Positions 27,759 to 37,078 of a DNA stretch of 64,000 nucleotides are shown one piece after another. The position numbers were made by a program, and so were the translations under genes. The notes under the pieces are model-generated. The model was not told where the DNA came from, searched no databases, and worked only from the letters and a program-made list of their open reading frames with translations. The stretch comes from Streptomyces cyaneogriseus subsp. noncyanogenus. Lineage in GTDB: Bacteria; Actinomycetota; Actinomycetes; Streptomycetales; Streptomycetaceae. Where the stretch lies: NCBI RefSeq assembly GCF_000931445.1, contig NZ_CP010849.1, forward strand, positions 3,906,001 through 3,970,000, given 5' to 3'. Each line of letters starts with the position of its first letter. Positions within the stretch are counted from its first letter, which is position 1.

Positions 27759-28346
27759 TCAGGCCCGGGTCAGCCCGGAGAAGACCAGTCGCGCCACCGC
27801 GTCGGCCACGTCCCGCTCGCCCATGCCGCGCCCGTCGGGCCGGTACCACTCCACGATCGAGTTGATCATGCCGAAGACCAGCCGGGTCGCCAGCCGCACC
27901 TCGACGTCGCCGCGCACGTCCCCCTCGGCGGCAGCCGCCGACAGCAGCTCGGCCACCCGGTGGTCGAACTCGCGCCGACGCTCCAGCGCCCACCGCTCGG
28001 TCCCGGTGTTGCCGCGCACCCGCAGCAGCAGGGTCACGTACGGCAGCTCGGCTATGAGCACCCCGACCATGCGCCGCACCACGTACTCCAGCCGCTCGAC
28101 GGCGCGCCCCGCGCGCGCGGGCTCCTCGTCGAGGATGCCGAAGAGCTCGTCCAGGGCCCGGCACACGGCCCGGCGCAGCAGCTCCTCCTTGCCCGTGACG
28201 TGGTGGTAGATCGACGACTTGGAGATCCCGGCGGCCTTGGACAGGTGCTCCATGGAGGTGCCGTCGTATCCGCGCTCGTTGAAGACGCGCACGGCGACGC
28301 TCAGCAGCGTCTCCGGGGTGTAGGTGTCGCGCCTGGCGGCGGTCAT
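27759..28346 (-). CDS. paaR: TetR-family regulator, probable PaaR
   Basis: The 195-residue protein has a TetR HTH (TPETLLSVAVRVFNERGYDGTSMEHLSKAAGISKSSIYHHVTGKEELL) and a helical ligand-binding domain of the PaaR/KstR2 type (TRLVFGMINSIVEWYRPDGRGMGERDVADAVARLVFSGLTRA). It is coupled to paaH by a 4-bp overlap and close to the other paa genes, so I infer it is the phenylacetyl-CoA-responsive repressor. Its likely operators are the three palindromes in this window. The C-terminal codons lie in a short duplicated GGGCCTGA sequence. Confidence 0.85.
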   Translation of the reverse strand: MTAARRDTYTPETLLSVAVRVFNERGYDGTSMEHLSKAAGISKSSIYHHVTGKEELLRRAVCRALDELFGILDEEPARAGRAVERLEYVVRRMVGVLIAELPYVTLLLRVRGNTGTERWALERRREFDHRVAELLSAAAAEGDVRGDVEVRLATRLVFGMINSIVEWYRPDGRGMGERDVADAVARLVFSGLTRA

Positions 28347-29860
28347 GAGCTGCTGCCCTCCCGCTTGTCGGAGGCGTACGAGTGGCGGTACAGCGCGAGG
28401 GACGGCGCGTAGCGGCCACAGGGGTCGCACGCGTGGATCTCGTCGAGCAGCTCGTACGCCCAGGTGCGGCCCAGCCGGCGGCTCCACTCGAGAGGTCCCA
28501 GCGGGTAGTTGACACCCAGCCGCATGGCGGTGTCGATGTCCTCCTCGGTGGCCACGCCCTTGGCCACCGCGTCGTGCGCCAGGTCGACGATCCGCGCGAC
28601 CGTGCGGGCGACGATCATGCCGGGCACGTCGCCGATGACGCTGACCTTCTTGCCGAGCGCCTGGAACAGGCCGGTGGCCTGCGCGAGCGCCGCCGGGGAG
28701 GTGTCCTGGGAGGCGGCCAGCGCGATACGGCCGGCCGTGCGGTAGTCGAGCGCGAGGTCGAAGTAGACCATGTCCCGGAACTCCACGGAGGTCCGGCCGT
28801 CGGCGAGCGCCAGATGGCCGCCGCCGGGCAGGACCAGCCGGGTGCCGTTGTCCTCGGGCTCCTCGCGGACCTCGATGCCCGCCTCGCGGATCAGCGCGAG
28901 CAGCTCGCGGGCCGGGCCCAGGCCGCCCTCGGCGACGACGTACGCGGGCGGCTCGGCCGGCTCGGCGGTGTGCGGCTCGGGGCGTTCGGCGCCGTCCCGG
29001 TAGTCGTACCAGCCCCGCCCGCTCTTGCGGCCGAGCCGGCCCGACTCGACCAGCCGGCGCTGGGCGAGCGACGGCGTGAAGCGCGCGTCCTGGAAGAAGG
29101 ACTGCCACACGGAGTGGGTGACGGACTCGTTGACGTCCTGCCCGATGAGGTCGGTGAGCTCGAAGGCGCCCATCCTGAAGCCGCCCGACTCGCGCAGCAC
29201 CGCGTCGATGGTGGCCGGGTCGGCGGCCTGCGCCTCGTAGACCGCGAACGCCTCGGCGTAGAAGGGCCGCGCGATGCGGTTGACGATGAAGCCGGGGGTG
29301 TCGGCGCAGGCGACCGGGGTCTTGCCCCAGGCCCGGGCGGTCTCGTACGCGCGCGTGGCCGACGCGACGTCGGTGGCGAACCCGGAGACCACCTCCACCA
29401 GCGGCATCAGCGGCGCCGGGTTGAAGAAGTGCAGGCCGACGAGGCGGCCGGGCGCGCGCAGGCCACCGGCGACGGCCGTCACGGACAGGGAGGAGGTGTT
29501 GGTGGCGAGCAGGCAGTCGGCGCCGACCACGTCCTCCAGCTTACGGAACAACTCCTGCTTGACGTCGAGCCGTTCGGCCACCGCCTCGACGACCAGGGCG
29601 CTGCCGGCGAGTTCGGCGAGGCTCTCGGCGGGCCGCAGCCGGGCGCGCGCGGCGTCCCGGTCGGCGGCGGTGAGGCGCTCCTTCTCGACGAGCCGGTCGA
29701 GACGGGCGCCGATCGCGTCGGCCGCCTCGCGGGCGCGGCCGGGGACGGCGTCGTACAGCCGCACGGGATGGCCCGCGACCAGCGCGACCTGGGCGATGCC
29801 CTGGCCCATGGTGCCGGTGCCGACGACTGCCACGGGGCTGCTGAGGTCGAGTGCTGTCAT
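28343..29860 (-). CDS. paaH: 3-hydroxyacyl-CoA dehydrogenase PaaH
   Basis: The 505-residue enzyme has an N-terminal NAD-binding domain (VAVVGTGTMGQGIAQVALVAG), the 3HCDH signature region (HFFNPAPLMPLVEVVSG, TPGFIVNRIARPFYAEAFAV) and two tandem C-terminal 3HCDH domains; the second ends in GVNYPLGPLEWSRRLG. The double C-terminal domain and length match PaaH/PaaC-type enzymes, which oxidise 3-hydroxyadipyl-CoA to 3-oxoadipyl-CoA in the phenylacetate pathway. It is the first gene of paaH-paaR and is divergent from paaN; the operator at 29917 lies between. Confidence 0.92.
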   Translation of the reverse strand: MTALDLSSPVAVVGTGTMGQGIAQVALVAGHPVRLYDAVPGRAREAADAIGARLDRLVEKERLTAADRDAARARLRPAESLAELAGSALVVEAVAERLDVKQELFRKLEDVVGADCLLATNTSSLSVTAVAGGLRAPGRLVGLHFFNPAPLMPLVEVVSGFATDVASATRAYETARAWGKTPVACADTPGFIVNRIARPFYAEAFAVYEAQAADPATIDAVLRESGGFRMGAFELTDLIGQDVNESVTHSVWQSFFQDARFTPSLAQRRLVESGRLGRKSGRGWYDYRDGAERPEPHTAEPAEPPAYVVAEGGLGPARELLALIREAGIEVREEPEDNGTRLVLPGGGHLALADGRTSVEFRDMVYFDLALDYRTAGRIALAASQDTSPAALAQATGLFQALGKKVSVIGDVPGMIVARTVARIVDLAHDAVAKGVATEEDIDTAMRLGVNYPLGPLEWSRRLGRTWAYELLDEIHACDPCGRYAPSLALYRHSYASDKREGSSS

Positions 29861-29916
29861 GTGCGCGATCCTCCCGCACGGGGTTTTCCACAGATGCGGC
29901 GGTCCCCCTTGTCCCG

Positions 29917-29930
29917 ACCGATCGTTCGGT
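29917..29930. promoter_or_regulatory. Candidate PaaR operator 2 (paaH-paaR / paaN)
   Basis: ACCGATCGTTCGGT, an imperfect palindrome in the middle of the 160-bp divergent region; it is followed by TACTCT, a possible -10 for paaN. The site is the exact reverse complement of the paaA-upstream site. Confidence 0.75.
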
Positions 29931-30020
29931 TACTCTAACCCTGTCCGGCTGTTCCCGCCCAGGTTTCCGCCCAGGTCATGAACTCGACGAAGAGTTCGCG
30001 AGACGAGGAGTTGGTCCCCC

Positions 30021-31718
30021 ATGGCCGCCGAACTCACCGCGCACACCCTGATCGCCCGGCACCGGCCCACCCTCGACCGGGCACTGGAGACGATCCGCAC
30101 GCGCGCGTACTGGTCCCCGCACCCGGAGCACCCCAAGGCGTACGGGGCGGACGGCAGCCTGGACGCGGCGGCGGGCAAGGCCGCCTTCGACGCCCTGCTC
30201 GGCACCCGCCTCGACCTCGGCCAGCCCGGCACGGACGACTGGGTGGGCGGCGAGGTCTCCCCGTACGGCATCGAGCTCGGCGTCACCTACCCGCACGCGG
30301 ACATCGACGTGCTGCTGCCCGCCATGAAGGCCGGGCAGCGGGCGTGGCGGGACGCCGGGCCGGAGCTGCGCGCGGCGGTCTGCCTGGAGATCCTCAAGCG
30401 GATCAGCGACCGGACGCACGAGTTCGCCCACGCGGTCATGCACACCTCCGGCCAGGCGTTCATGATGGCGTTCCAGGCGGGCGGCCCGCACGCCCAGGAC
30501 CGCGGCCTGGAGGCGGTGGCGTACGCGTACGCGGAGCAGGTCCGCACCCCGGAGTCGGCCGAGTGGACCAAGCCGCAGGGCAAGCGCGACCCGCTGGCGC
30601 TGACCAAGCACTTCACGCCGGTCCCGCGCGGCATCGGCCTGGTGATCGGCTGCAACACCTTCCCCACGTGGAACGGCTATCCCGGTCTGTTCGCCTCCCT
30701 GGCCACCGGCAACGCGGTCCTGGTCAAGCCCCACCCGCGCGCGGTGCTGCCGCTCGCGCTCACCGTGCGGATCGCCCGCGAAGTGCTCGCCGAGGCGGGC
30801 TTCGACGCGAACCTGGCCGCCCTGGCCGCCGAGCGCCCCGGCGAGGGCATCGCCAAGACCCTCGCCACCCGCCCCGAGATCCGGATCGTCGACTACACCG
30901 GCTCCACGGCCTTCGGCGACTGGCTGGAGGCCAACGCCCGCCAGGCACAGGTCTACACGGAGAAGGCCGGCGTCAACACGGTGATCGTGGAGTCGACCGG
31001 CGACTACCAGGGGATGCTGGCCAACCTGGCCTTCTCGCTGTCGCTGTACAGCGGCCAGATGTGCACCACCCCGCAGAACCTGCTGATCCCCCGCGACGGC
31101 ATCCGCACCGAGCAGGGCCCGAAGACCTTCGACGAGGTGACCGCCGACCTGGCGCAGGCCGTCGGCACGCTCCTCGGCGACGACGCGCGCGCGGCGGCGC
31201 TGCTCGGCGCCATCGTCAACCCGGACGTCAAGGCCCGCCTGGAGGCCGCGGCCGGGCTCGGCGAGCTCGCCCTGGCCTCCCGCGAGGTGACCCACCCGGA
31301 CTTCCCCGGCGCCGTCGTGCGCACCCCGGTGATCGTGAAGCTGGACGGCGCCAAGCCCGACGACGAGGCCGCCTGGATGAGCGAGTGCTTCGGGCCGGTC
31401 TCCTTCGCCGTGGCCGTCGACTCCGCCGCCCACGCGGTGGAGCTGCTGCGCCGCAGCGTGCGCGAGAAGGGCGCGATGACGGTCGGCGCCTACACCACCG
31501 ACGAGGAGGTCGAACAAGCCGTGCGGGAGGTCTGCCTGGAGGAGGCGGCCCAGCTCTCGCTCAACCTCACCGGCGGGGTGTACGTCAACCAGACGGCCGC
31601 CTTCTCCGACTTCCACGGCTCGGGCGGCAACCCGGCGGCCAACGCGGCCCTGTGCGACGCGGCGTTCGTGGCCAACCGCTTCCGGGTGGTGGAGGTCCGC
31701 CGGGAGGCCGCGGTCTAG
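30021..31718 (+). CDS. paaN: Phenylacetic acid degradation protein PaaN (aldehyde dehydrogenase type)
   Basis: The 565-residue protein is an aldehyde-dehydrogenase-fold enzyme of the PaaN family: the NAD-binding part is seen in GLVIGCNTFPTWNGYPGLFASLATGNAVLVKPHP, the catalytic Cys348 in SGQMCTTPQN and a family-specific N-terminus AHTLIARHRPTLDRALETI. It lacks the MaoC-type hydratase domain of E. coli PaaZ, so it would oxidise the ring-opened semialdehyde, with oxepin hydrolysis done by another protein. It is divergent from paaH-paaR. Its TAG stop shares a CTAG palindrome with the stop of the convergent methyltransferase gene. Confidence 0.92.
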   Translation: MAAELTAHTLIARHRPTLDRALETIRTRAYWSPHPEHPKAYGADGSLDAAAGKAAFDALLGTRLDLGQPGTDDWVGGEVSPYGIELGVTYPHADIDVLLPAMKAGQRAWRDAGPELRAAVCLEILKRISDRTHEFAHAVMHTSGQAFMMAFQAGGPHAQDRGLEAVAYAYAEQVRTPESAEWTKPQGKRDPLALTKHFTPVPRGIGLVIGCNTFPTWNGYPGLFASLATGNAVLVKPHPRAVLPLALTVRIAREVLAEAGFDANLAALAAERPGEGIAKTLATRPEIRIVDYTGSTAFGDWLEANARQAQVYTEKAGVNTVIVESTGDYQGMLANLAFSLSLYSGQMCTTPQNLLIPRDGIRTEQGPKTFDEVTADLAQAVGTLLGDDARAAALLGAIVNPDVKARLEAAAGLGELALASREVTHPDFPGAVVRTPVIVKLDGAKPDDEAAWMSECFGPVSFAVAVDSAAHAVELLRRSVREKGAMTVGAYTTDEEVEQAVREVCLEEAAQLSLNLTGGVYVNQTAAFSDFHGSGGNPAANAALCDAAFVANRFRVVEVRREAAV

Positions 31719-32491
31719 GAGGAGTGCGGCCCGCCCCCGGTGGCGCTCCAGTGGTACAGCGTCATGGCCACGCTGGTGGCCAGGTTGTAGCTGGAGACCT
31801 GGGGGCGCATCGGCAGGGACAGCAGATGGTCGGCACGCGCGCGCACGGCGGCGGACAGCCCGCTGCGTTCCGACCCGAAGGCGAGGACGGCGTCGTCCGG
31901 CAGCTTCACCCCCCGCAGGTCCTCGCCCTCCGGGTCCAGCGCGAACACCGGCCCCGGCGGCAGCTCGCCGGCGTCCAGCCGCTCCACGGCGGTGGCGAAG
32001 TGCAGCCCCGCCCCGCCGCGCACCACGGTGGGGTGCCACGGGTCGAGCGTGCCGGTGGTGACGACGCCGGTGGCGCCGAAACCGGCGGCCAGGCGGATGA
32101 CGGCCCCCGCGTTGCCCAGGTTGCGCGGCTGGTCGAGGACGACGACCGGCGCGGTGCGGGGCGTGCGGGACAGCGCCCGCAGATTGGCCGCGCGCGAGGG
32201 CCGTACGGCCAGGGCGGCCACGGCGGTGGGGTGCGGGCGCGGCACGAGCGAGGCGTACGTGGCGTGCGGCACCTCCGTCAGCAGGGCCGCCAGCCGCTCC
32301 CGCACGTCCGGCGCCAGCTCGTCGGCGAGGGCCAGGGCCGCCGCGCGGTCGCCGGTGACGGCCACCGGGACCTCGGCACCGAAGCGCAGGGCGTGCTTGA
32401 GGGCGTGGAAGCCGTCGAGCAGCACCGCGGAGGCGGGGGCGGAGGCGAGTCGGCGCCAGGCGGTGAGGGCGTCCGGGACGGCGTCGGTCAT
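31715..32491 (-). CDS. TrmH/SpoU-family RNA 2'-O-methyltransferase
   Basis: The 258-residue protein has an N-terminal substrate-binding region and a SPOUT catalytic domain with the three knot motifs: VVLDQPRNLGNAGAVIRLA (motif 1), VLAFGSERSGLS (motif 2) and LSLPMRPQVSSYNLATSVAMTLY (motif 3). It methylates ribose 2'-OH of tRNA or rRNA using SAM; the exact position is unknown. ATG at 32491 overlaps the stop of the HTTM gene by 4 bp. The end of the gene overlaps paaN tail-to-tail by 4 bp. Confidence 0.92.
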   Translation of the reverse strand: MTDAVPDALTAWRRLASAPASAVLLDGFHALKHALRFGAEVPVAVTGDRAAALALADELAPDVRERLAALLTEVPHATYASLVPRPHPTAVAALAVRPSRAANLRALSRTPRTAPVVVLDQPRNLGNAGAVIRLAAGFGATGVVTTGTLDPWHPTVVRGGAGLHFATAVERLDAGELPPGPVFALDPEGEDLRGVKLPDDAVLAFGSERSGLSAAVRARADHLLSLPMRPQVSSYNLATSVAMTLYHWSATGGGPHSS

Positions 32492-33702
32492 GCCCTGAAG
32501 CCTACGTGCGGGCGCCGCTCGTCCTCCCGCCCGCGCTGTCCCGGCACCGGCGCCCGGCCGCCCGCGCCGCGCCCGAGCCGTCCCCGCGCGCGTGCCGCCC
32601 AGCCGCCCAGGCGGCGCAGGAAGGGGGTGGGCAGGAAGACCGCGTCCGCCGTGATCATCGCCAGGGAGAAGAACGGCAGCCCGAGGACGACCGCGATCGC
32701 GGCGTGCTCGGCGACCAACGCGGCCAGCAGGACGTTCTTCACCCGCCGGTTGAACAGCGTGAACGGGAAGGCGACCTGGGCGATCACGGTGCCGTAGGTG
32801 AGGAGCATGACCAGCGTGCCGCTGGCGGACAGCAGCCCGGCGAGACCGGGCCACGGCGAGAAGTGGTCCAGGTGCAGCGGGTAGTAGACCGCGGTGCCGT
32901 CCTGCCAGCGCGCCCCCTGCACCTTGTACCAGCCCGCGGTCGCGTAGATCAGGCACGCCTCGGCCATGATCACGAGCAGGGCGCCGTTGTGGGCGATGTT
33001 GGCGACGACGTCGAGGAGGGTCCGCGTCTCGCCGCCGCGCGCGCGGCGCCCGGCCAGCCACCACAGCGCCTGGGCGAGCCATACGCCGGTCAGCAGGGCC
33101 GGCACGAACCGGTCGCCGTCGAGCCGCCCCGTGACCGCCGCCGCGATCAGGGCGAGGCCGAGCACGCCCCACAGGGCGGGTCCGGCCCGGTCCCGGACGC
33201 GTCCGCCCCCCGCGCGGACCGCCCGCGCGCGCCGCGCGCGCCGCGCGTCCAGCGACCAGACCTGGCCGCAGCGGGTGAAGACGAGGTAGACGCTCATCAG
33301 GTGCAGGACGTTGTCGCCGCCGTCCCCGACGAAGACGCTGCGGTTCTGCAGCGACAGCACGCCCACCATGAACAGCACCGAGGCCGTGCGGGTGCGCCAG
33401 CCCAGCACCAGCAGCGCGGCGGACAGCACCGCCACCGCGTAGACGGTCTCGAACCAGGCCCGCCCGTCCAGCCACAGCAGCGCGGTGAAGGAGCCGTTGT
33501 CCGCGACGAGCTGCTCGGCGAGCTGCCGGCTCCAGGGGCCGTCGGGACCGTACAGCTCGTGGCGGTGGGGAAACTCCCGCAGCAGGAAGAGCAGCCAGGT
33601 CGCGCCGAGCCCGATGCGGACCACGGCGGTCTGGTACGGGCCGAGGGCGGAGCCGGTGACGTGGGCGATGCCGCGCGCGAGCGAGGAGACCGGACGGTTC
33701 AC
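32488..33702 (-). CDS. HTTM-domain membrane protein (gamma-carboxylase-like)
   Basis: The 404-residue protein has about eight to nine hydrophobic segments and the HTTM pattern shared with vitamin K-dependent gamma-carboxylase and SdpB-like proteins (RIGLGATWLLFLLREFPHRHELYG, NRSVFVGDGGDNVLHLMSVYLVFTRCG, YKVQGARWQDGTAVYYPLHLDHFSPW). The start GTG at 33702 has GGAGG upstream and overlaps the stop of the DUF5819 gene by 4 bp. Reaction unknown; I infer it works with DUF5819, with which HTTM genes are often paired in streptomycetes. Confidence 0.87.
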   Translation of the reverse strand: MNRPVSSLARGIAHVTGSALGPYQTAVVRIGLGATWLLFLLREFPHRHELYGPDGPWSRQLAEQLVADNGSFTALLWLDGRAWFETVYAVAVLSAALLVLGWRTRTASVLFMVGVLSLQNRSVFVGDGGDNVLHLMSVYLVFTRCGQVWSLDARRARRARAVRAGGGRVRDRAGPALWGVLGLALIAAAVTGRLDGDRFVPALLTGVWLAQALWWLAGRRARGGETRTLLDVVANIAHNGALLVIMAEACLIYATAGWYKVQGARWQDGTAVYYPLHLDHFSPWPGLAGLLSASGTLVMLLTYGTVIAQVAFPFTLFNRRVKNVLLAALVAEHAAIAVVLGLPFFSLAMITADAVFLPTPFLRRLGGWAARARGRLGRGAGGRAPVPGQRGREDERRPHVGFRA

Positions 33703-34718
33703 TCCGCCTCCCCTTCCGCCTCGCGGCCCTCGCCGGCTTCTTCCGCGGGCACTCCCCACCAGGGCAGCACCCGGTGGACCGGCCGGGCGGGGACCTTCTC
33801 ACGGCTCCAGGCGGGGGGCGGCACGCTGGTGGTCCGGGACCGGAACTGCACCCGCTCGACGACGCCGCCCGGCCCGGCCGCGCCGTTCCGCTCCAGCCGG
33901 AGCACGGCGATGCGGCGCAGGTAGGTCTCGGCCAGCGCTCCGCGCAGACCCACCGGGCGGTCGCGGGAGTCGTGGGTGGCGACGTAGAAGTCCCAGGCCC
34001 GGCGGAGCTGGTTCTGCCGGGTGTGGCTCGGCAGCGGATCGCCGTCGATGGCCCGGCCGTCCTCGGCGGACAGGTCGTACCAGCCGGTGGTGCGGACCCC
34101 GCCGTCCGCCGTGCCCACTTCCGCGCGGACCTGCACGGCGATGTTCTGCTGCAACGGATCGGGCGCGAACAGCTTCCAGTTCTGCTCGAACTCGGGGTAG
34201 ATCCACTCGTCGACCGCGTCACCGTGCCGCTCGGTGAGCGTGTTCGGCGGTGCGACGTGCAGGAACAGCATCCCCAGGTGGACGCAGACGACCACCGCGG
34301 CGAGCGCGAGGGCGCACGCGGCCACGATCTGGTACCGGGCGGAGAGCGCGGCGACACCGGCAGGGGGCCCTGCGGTCCCGGCCGGTCCGGCGTCCATCGC
34401 CGCGGGGGGTGCGCAGGGCGCCCCGGCCGCGGCCGGGTCCGTCCCGAGGGCCCCGGGCGGCTGTCCGGCTCCGGCCGGCTCCCCGACCGGGCCGACGGCC
34501 TCCGCTCCCGGGCCGACGGCCTCGCCGCCCGCGCGGCCGACGGACGGCTCCGCGCCCGGCGATCCGGACGGCGCCTCCGCCCCCGGCGGCCCGGACGGCG
34601 CCTCCGCCCCGGTCGCCGCCGTACCGGCCCCGACGGGCGCCCCGGCATCGGCGGAGTGCCGCCGACCCGGCCCGTCCGGCCCCTGCCGGCTGCCCGAGCC
34701 CGTGCCGTACGCGTCCAT
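33699..34718 (-). CDS. DUF5819-family membrane protein
   Basis: From ATG 34718 (GAGGTGGG before it) the protein is 339 residues. The first 120 residues are a disordered Gly/Ala/Pro region with repeats ([15 protein letters not shown]). One transmembrane helix (about 128-150, [23 protein letters not shown]) follows, then the conserved domain [35 protein letters not shown] with WKLFAPDP as its hallmark. Function unknown; the domain probably faces outward. First gene of a DUF5819-HTTM-TrmH operon. Confidence 0.85.
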   Translation of the reverse strand: MDAYGTGSGSRQGPDGPGRRHSADAGAPVGAGTAATGAEAPSGPPGAEAPSGSPGAEPSVGRAGGEAVGPGAEAVGPVGEPAGAGQPPGALGTDPAAAGAPCAPPAAMDAGPAGTAGPPAGVAALSARYQIVAACALALAAVVVCVHLGMLFLHVAPPNTLTERHGDAVDEWIYPEFEQNWKLFAPDPLQQNIAVQVRAEVGTADGGVRTTGWYDLSAEDGRAIDGDPLPSHTRQNQLRRAWDFYVATHDSRDRPVGLRGALAETYLRRIAVLRLERNGAAGPGGVVERVQFRSRTTSVPPPAWSREKVPARPVHRVLPWWGVPAEEAGEGREAEGEAE

Positions 34719-35088
34719 CCCACCTCGTCCCCATCGATCCCGCGCCGATCCCGCGCCGACCCCGCGCCGACCCCGCGTCGCCCCCGGCCGTTTCTCCCGC
34801 CGCGGTGCTCCGTGGGAGCGCGCCACCCGCCGCCCCCGGCCGCCGTGCACCGTGCCGCACGCTCTCGCGCCCCCGTCCACGCCCCTTCGGCGGCACCCGC
34901 ACCGGAACGGTACTCAGCACCGCCCCGCCGCACCCGCCCCTCGGCCGGCCCGCCACCGTTCGTCCACAGGCCGCCCCGGCGAGTCGTCCACAGCGGTTGA
35001 CACCTTACGGCGCCCGTCTCACCATGGAAGCGCACGAACCGAACGATCGGTCGGGAGCAGGTTCCGGGCAGAGGTCGAGGGGGACCCC
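34719..35088. promoter_or_regulatory. Divergent promoter region, DUF5819 operon / paaABCDE
   Basis: No gene. 34735-34785 is a degenerate repeat of CGATCCCGCGC. Two DnaA-box-like TCGTCCACA sequences (one mismatch) lie at 34960-34968 and 34984-34992. A perfect -35 hexamer TTGACA is at 34997-35002; the -10 would be near 35020-35026 but is weak. The operator at 35038-35051 lies just downstream, well placed to block transcription of paaA. Confidence 0.6.
35038..35051. promoter_or_regulatory. Candidate PaaR operator 3 (paaA)
   Basis: ACCGAACGATCGGT, reverse complement of the site at 29917, 38 bp before the paaA start. Confidence 0.75.
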
Positions 35089-36078
35089 ATGGCGACAGCA
35101 GCAGCCGCGCAGGACGCGGCCCGTGACACGGACCGCGACACCACCGCCCGCCAGGGCGCCTTCGACGCGGCCGTCGCCGCCGACGAGCGCATCGAGCCGC
35201 GCGACTGGATGCCCGACGCCTACCGCGCGACCCTCGTCCGGCAGATCGCCCAGCACGCCCACTCCGAGATCATCGGCATGCAGCCGGAGGCCAACTGGAT
35301 CTCGCGCGCGCCCTCCCTGCGCCGCAAGGCCATCCTGATGGCCAAGGTCCAGGACGAGGCCGGCCACGGCCTGTACCTGTACAGCGCCGCCGAGACCCTC
35401 GGCGTGAGCCGCGACGAGCTGCTGGACAAGCTCCACTCCGGCCGCCAGAAGTACTCGTCGATCTTCAACTACCCGACCCTCACCTGGGCGGACGTCGGCG
35501 CGATCGGCTGGCTGGTGGACGGCGCGGCGATCACCAACCAGGTGCCCCTGTGCCGCTGCTCCTACGGCCCGTACGCGCGCGCGATGGTCCGCATCTGCAA
35601 GGAGGAGTCCTTCCACCAGCGCCAGGGCTACGAACTGCTGCTCGCCCTCAGCCGGGGCACGCCGGAGCAGCACGCGATGGCCCAGGACGCGGTCGACCGC
35701 TGGTGGTGGCCCTCGCTGATGATGTTCGGGCCGCCCGACGACGCCTCCCAGCACTCGGCGCAGTCGATGGCCTGGAAGATCAAGCGGCACTCCAACGACG
35801 AGCTGCGCCAGCGCTTCGTCGACATCTGCGTCCCCCAGGCCGAGTCCCTCGGCCTGACCCTGCCCGACCCGGACCTGAAGTGGAACGAGGAGCGGGGGCA
35901 CTACGACTTCGGCCCGATCGACTGGACGGAGTTCTGGGAGGTCCTCAAGGGCAACGGGCCGTGCAACGAGCAGCGGCTGGACCGGCGCCGGCGCGCCCAC
36001 GACGAGGGCGCCTGGGTCCGGGAGGCCGCCGCGGCCTACGCCGCCAAGCACAGCGAGACGGGAGCCGCGCGCGCATGA
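35089..36078 (+). CDS. paaA: Phenylacetyl-CoA 1,2-epoxidase subunit PaaA
   Basis: The 329-residue catalytic subunit has the di-iron ligands of the ferritin-like fold: [24 protein letters not shown] (ExxH) and [13 protein letters not shown] (ExxH). The C-terminus [31 protein letters not shown] is family-typical. PaaABCE converts phenylacetyl-CoA to the 1,2-epoxide with O2 and NADPH. Start ATG at 35089 follows GAGGGGG. It is the first gene of paaABCDE, overlapping paaB by 4 bp; every junction in this operon overlaps. Confidence 0.96.
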   Translation: MATAAAAQDAARDTDRDTTARQGAFDAAVAADERIEPRDWMPDAYRATLVRQIAQHAHSEIIGMQPEANWISRAPSLRRKAILMAKVQDEAGHGLYLYSAAETLGVSRDELLDKLHSGRQKYSSIFNYPTLTWADVGAIGWLVDGAAITNQVPLCRCSYGPYARAMVRICKEESFHQRQGYELLLALSRGTPEQHAMAQDAVDRWWWPSLMMFGPPDDASQHSAQSMAWKIKRHSNDELRQRFVDICVPQAESLGLTLPDPDLKWNEERGHYDFGPIDWTEFWEVLKGNGPCNEQRLDRRRRAHDEGAWVREAAAAYAAKHSETGAARA

Positions 36079-36362
36079 CGACCACCGACTGGCCGCTGTG
36101 GGAGGTCTTCGTCCGCTCCCGGCGCGGCCTCTCCCACACCCACGCCGGCAGCCTGCACGCGCCGGACGCGGAGCTGGCCCTGCGCAACGCCCGCGACCTG
36201 TACACCCGGCGCGGCGAGGGCGTCTCCATCTGGGTGGTGCCCTCCTCGGCGATCACCGCGTCCTCCCCCGACGAGAAGGACCCGTTCTTCGAACCGGCCG
36301 CCGACAAGCCGTACCGGCACCCGACGTTCTACGAGATCCCGGAGGGGGTGAAGCACCTGTGA
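36075..36362 (+). CDS. paaB: Phenylacetyl-CoA epoxidase subunit PaaB
   Basis: The 95-residue protein shows the PaaB pattern [44 protein letters not shown] in pieces ([28 protein letters not shown]) and the end [19 protein letters not shown]. In the complex it has no cofactor and bridges PaaA-PaaC units. Overlaps paaA and paaC by 4 bp each. Confidence 0.95.
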   Translation: MTTTDWPLWEVFVRSRRGLSHTHAGSLHAPDAELALRNARDLYTRRGEGVSIWVVPSSAITASSPDEKDPFFEPAADKPYRHPTFYEIPEGVKHL

Positions 36363-37078
36363 CGGCCACCGTGCCCGCCACCGCCGCCCTCGCGCTCGGC
36401 GACGACGCCCTGGTGCTCTCCCACCGGCTCGGCCAATGGGCCGGTCACGCCCCTGTCCTGGAGGAAGAGGTCGCCCTCGCCAACATCGCCCTGGACCTGC
36501 TCGGCCAGGCCCGGGTGCTGCTGTCGATCGCCGGCGACGAGGACGAACTGGCGTATCTGCGCGAGGAACGCGCCTTCCGCAACGTGCAGTTGGTGGAGCA
36601 GCCCAACGGCGACTTCGCCCACACCATCGCCCGCCAGCTCTACTTCTCCGTCTACCAGCACCTGCTCTACGACCGGCTGGCCGAGGGGGGCGGCCCGTTC
36701 GCCCCGCTCGCCGCGAAGGCCGTCAAGGAGGTCGCCTACCACCGCGACCACGCCGAGCAGTGGACCCTGCGGCTCGGCGACGGCACGGACGTCAGCCACG
36801 AACGCATGCAGCGGGCCTGCACCGCGCTGTGGCGGTACACCGGCGAGATGTTCCAGCCGGTGCCGGGCCTGGACGCCGACTGGGCCGCGCTGGAGACGGC
36901 CTGGCTGGAGCGGGTGGGGGACGTGCTGCGCCGGGCCACCCTCACGGTCCCCGAAGGGCCGAGGTCGGGCGCCTGGACGGCCGGAGCGGGCCGCCAGGGC
37001 CTGCACACCGAGCCGTTCGGCCGGATGCTCGCCGAGATGCAGCACCTGCACCGCAGCCACCCGGGGGCGTCATGGTGA
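36359..37078 (+). CDS. paaC: Phenylacetyl-CoA epoxidase subunit PaaC
   Basis: The 239-residue structural subunit has the ferritin-like fold with DLLGQARVLLSIAGDEDELAYLREE, VEQPNGDFAHTIARQLYFSVYQ and VKEVAYHRDHAEQW; the last retains an ExxxH-like arrangement but PaaC does not carry the active di-iron site. It stabilises PaaA. It starts with GTG at 36359, overlapping paaB by 4 bp, and overlaps paaD by 7 bp. Confidence 0.94.
   Translation: MTATVPATAALALGDDALVLSHRLGQWAGHAPVLEEEVALANIALDLLGQARVLLSIAGDEDELAYLREERAFRNVQLVEQPNGDFAHTIARQLYFSVYQHLLYDRLAEGGGPFAPLAAKAVKEVAYHRDHAEQWTLRLGDGTDVSHERMQRACTALWRYTGEMFQPVPGLDADWAALETAWLERVGDVLRRATLTVPEGPRSGAWTAGAGRQGLHTEPFGRMLAEMQHLHRSHPGASW

Noticed and set aside
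34960-34992. Two TCGTCCACA sequences as DnaA boxes at the paaA promoter
   Set aside because: Each differs from the consensus at one position and such sequences are frequent in this GC-rich DNA; recorded only in the promoter-region note.
31715-35035. 1106-codon minus-strand fusion of TrmH with upstream sequence
   Set aside because: The upstream part overlaps the HTTM and DUF5819 genes in another frame; the methyltransferase has its own ATG overlapping the HTTM stop.
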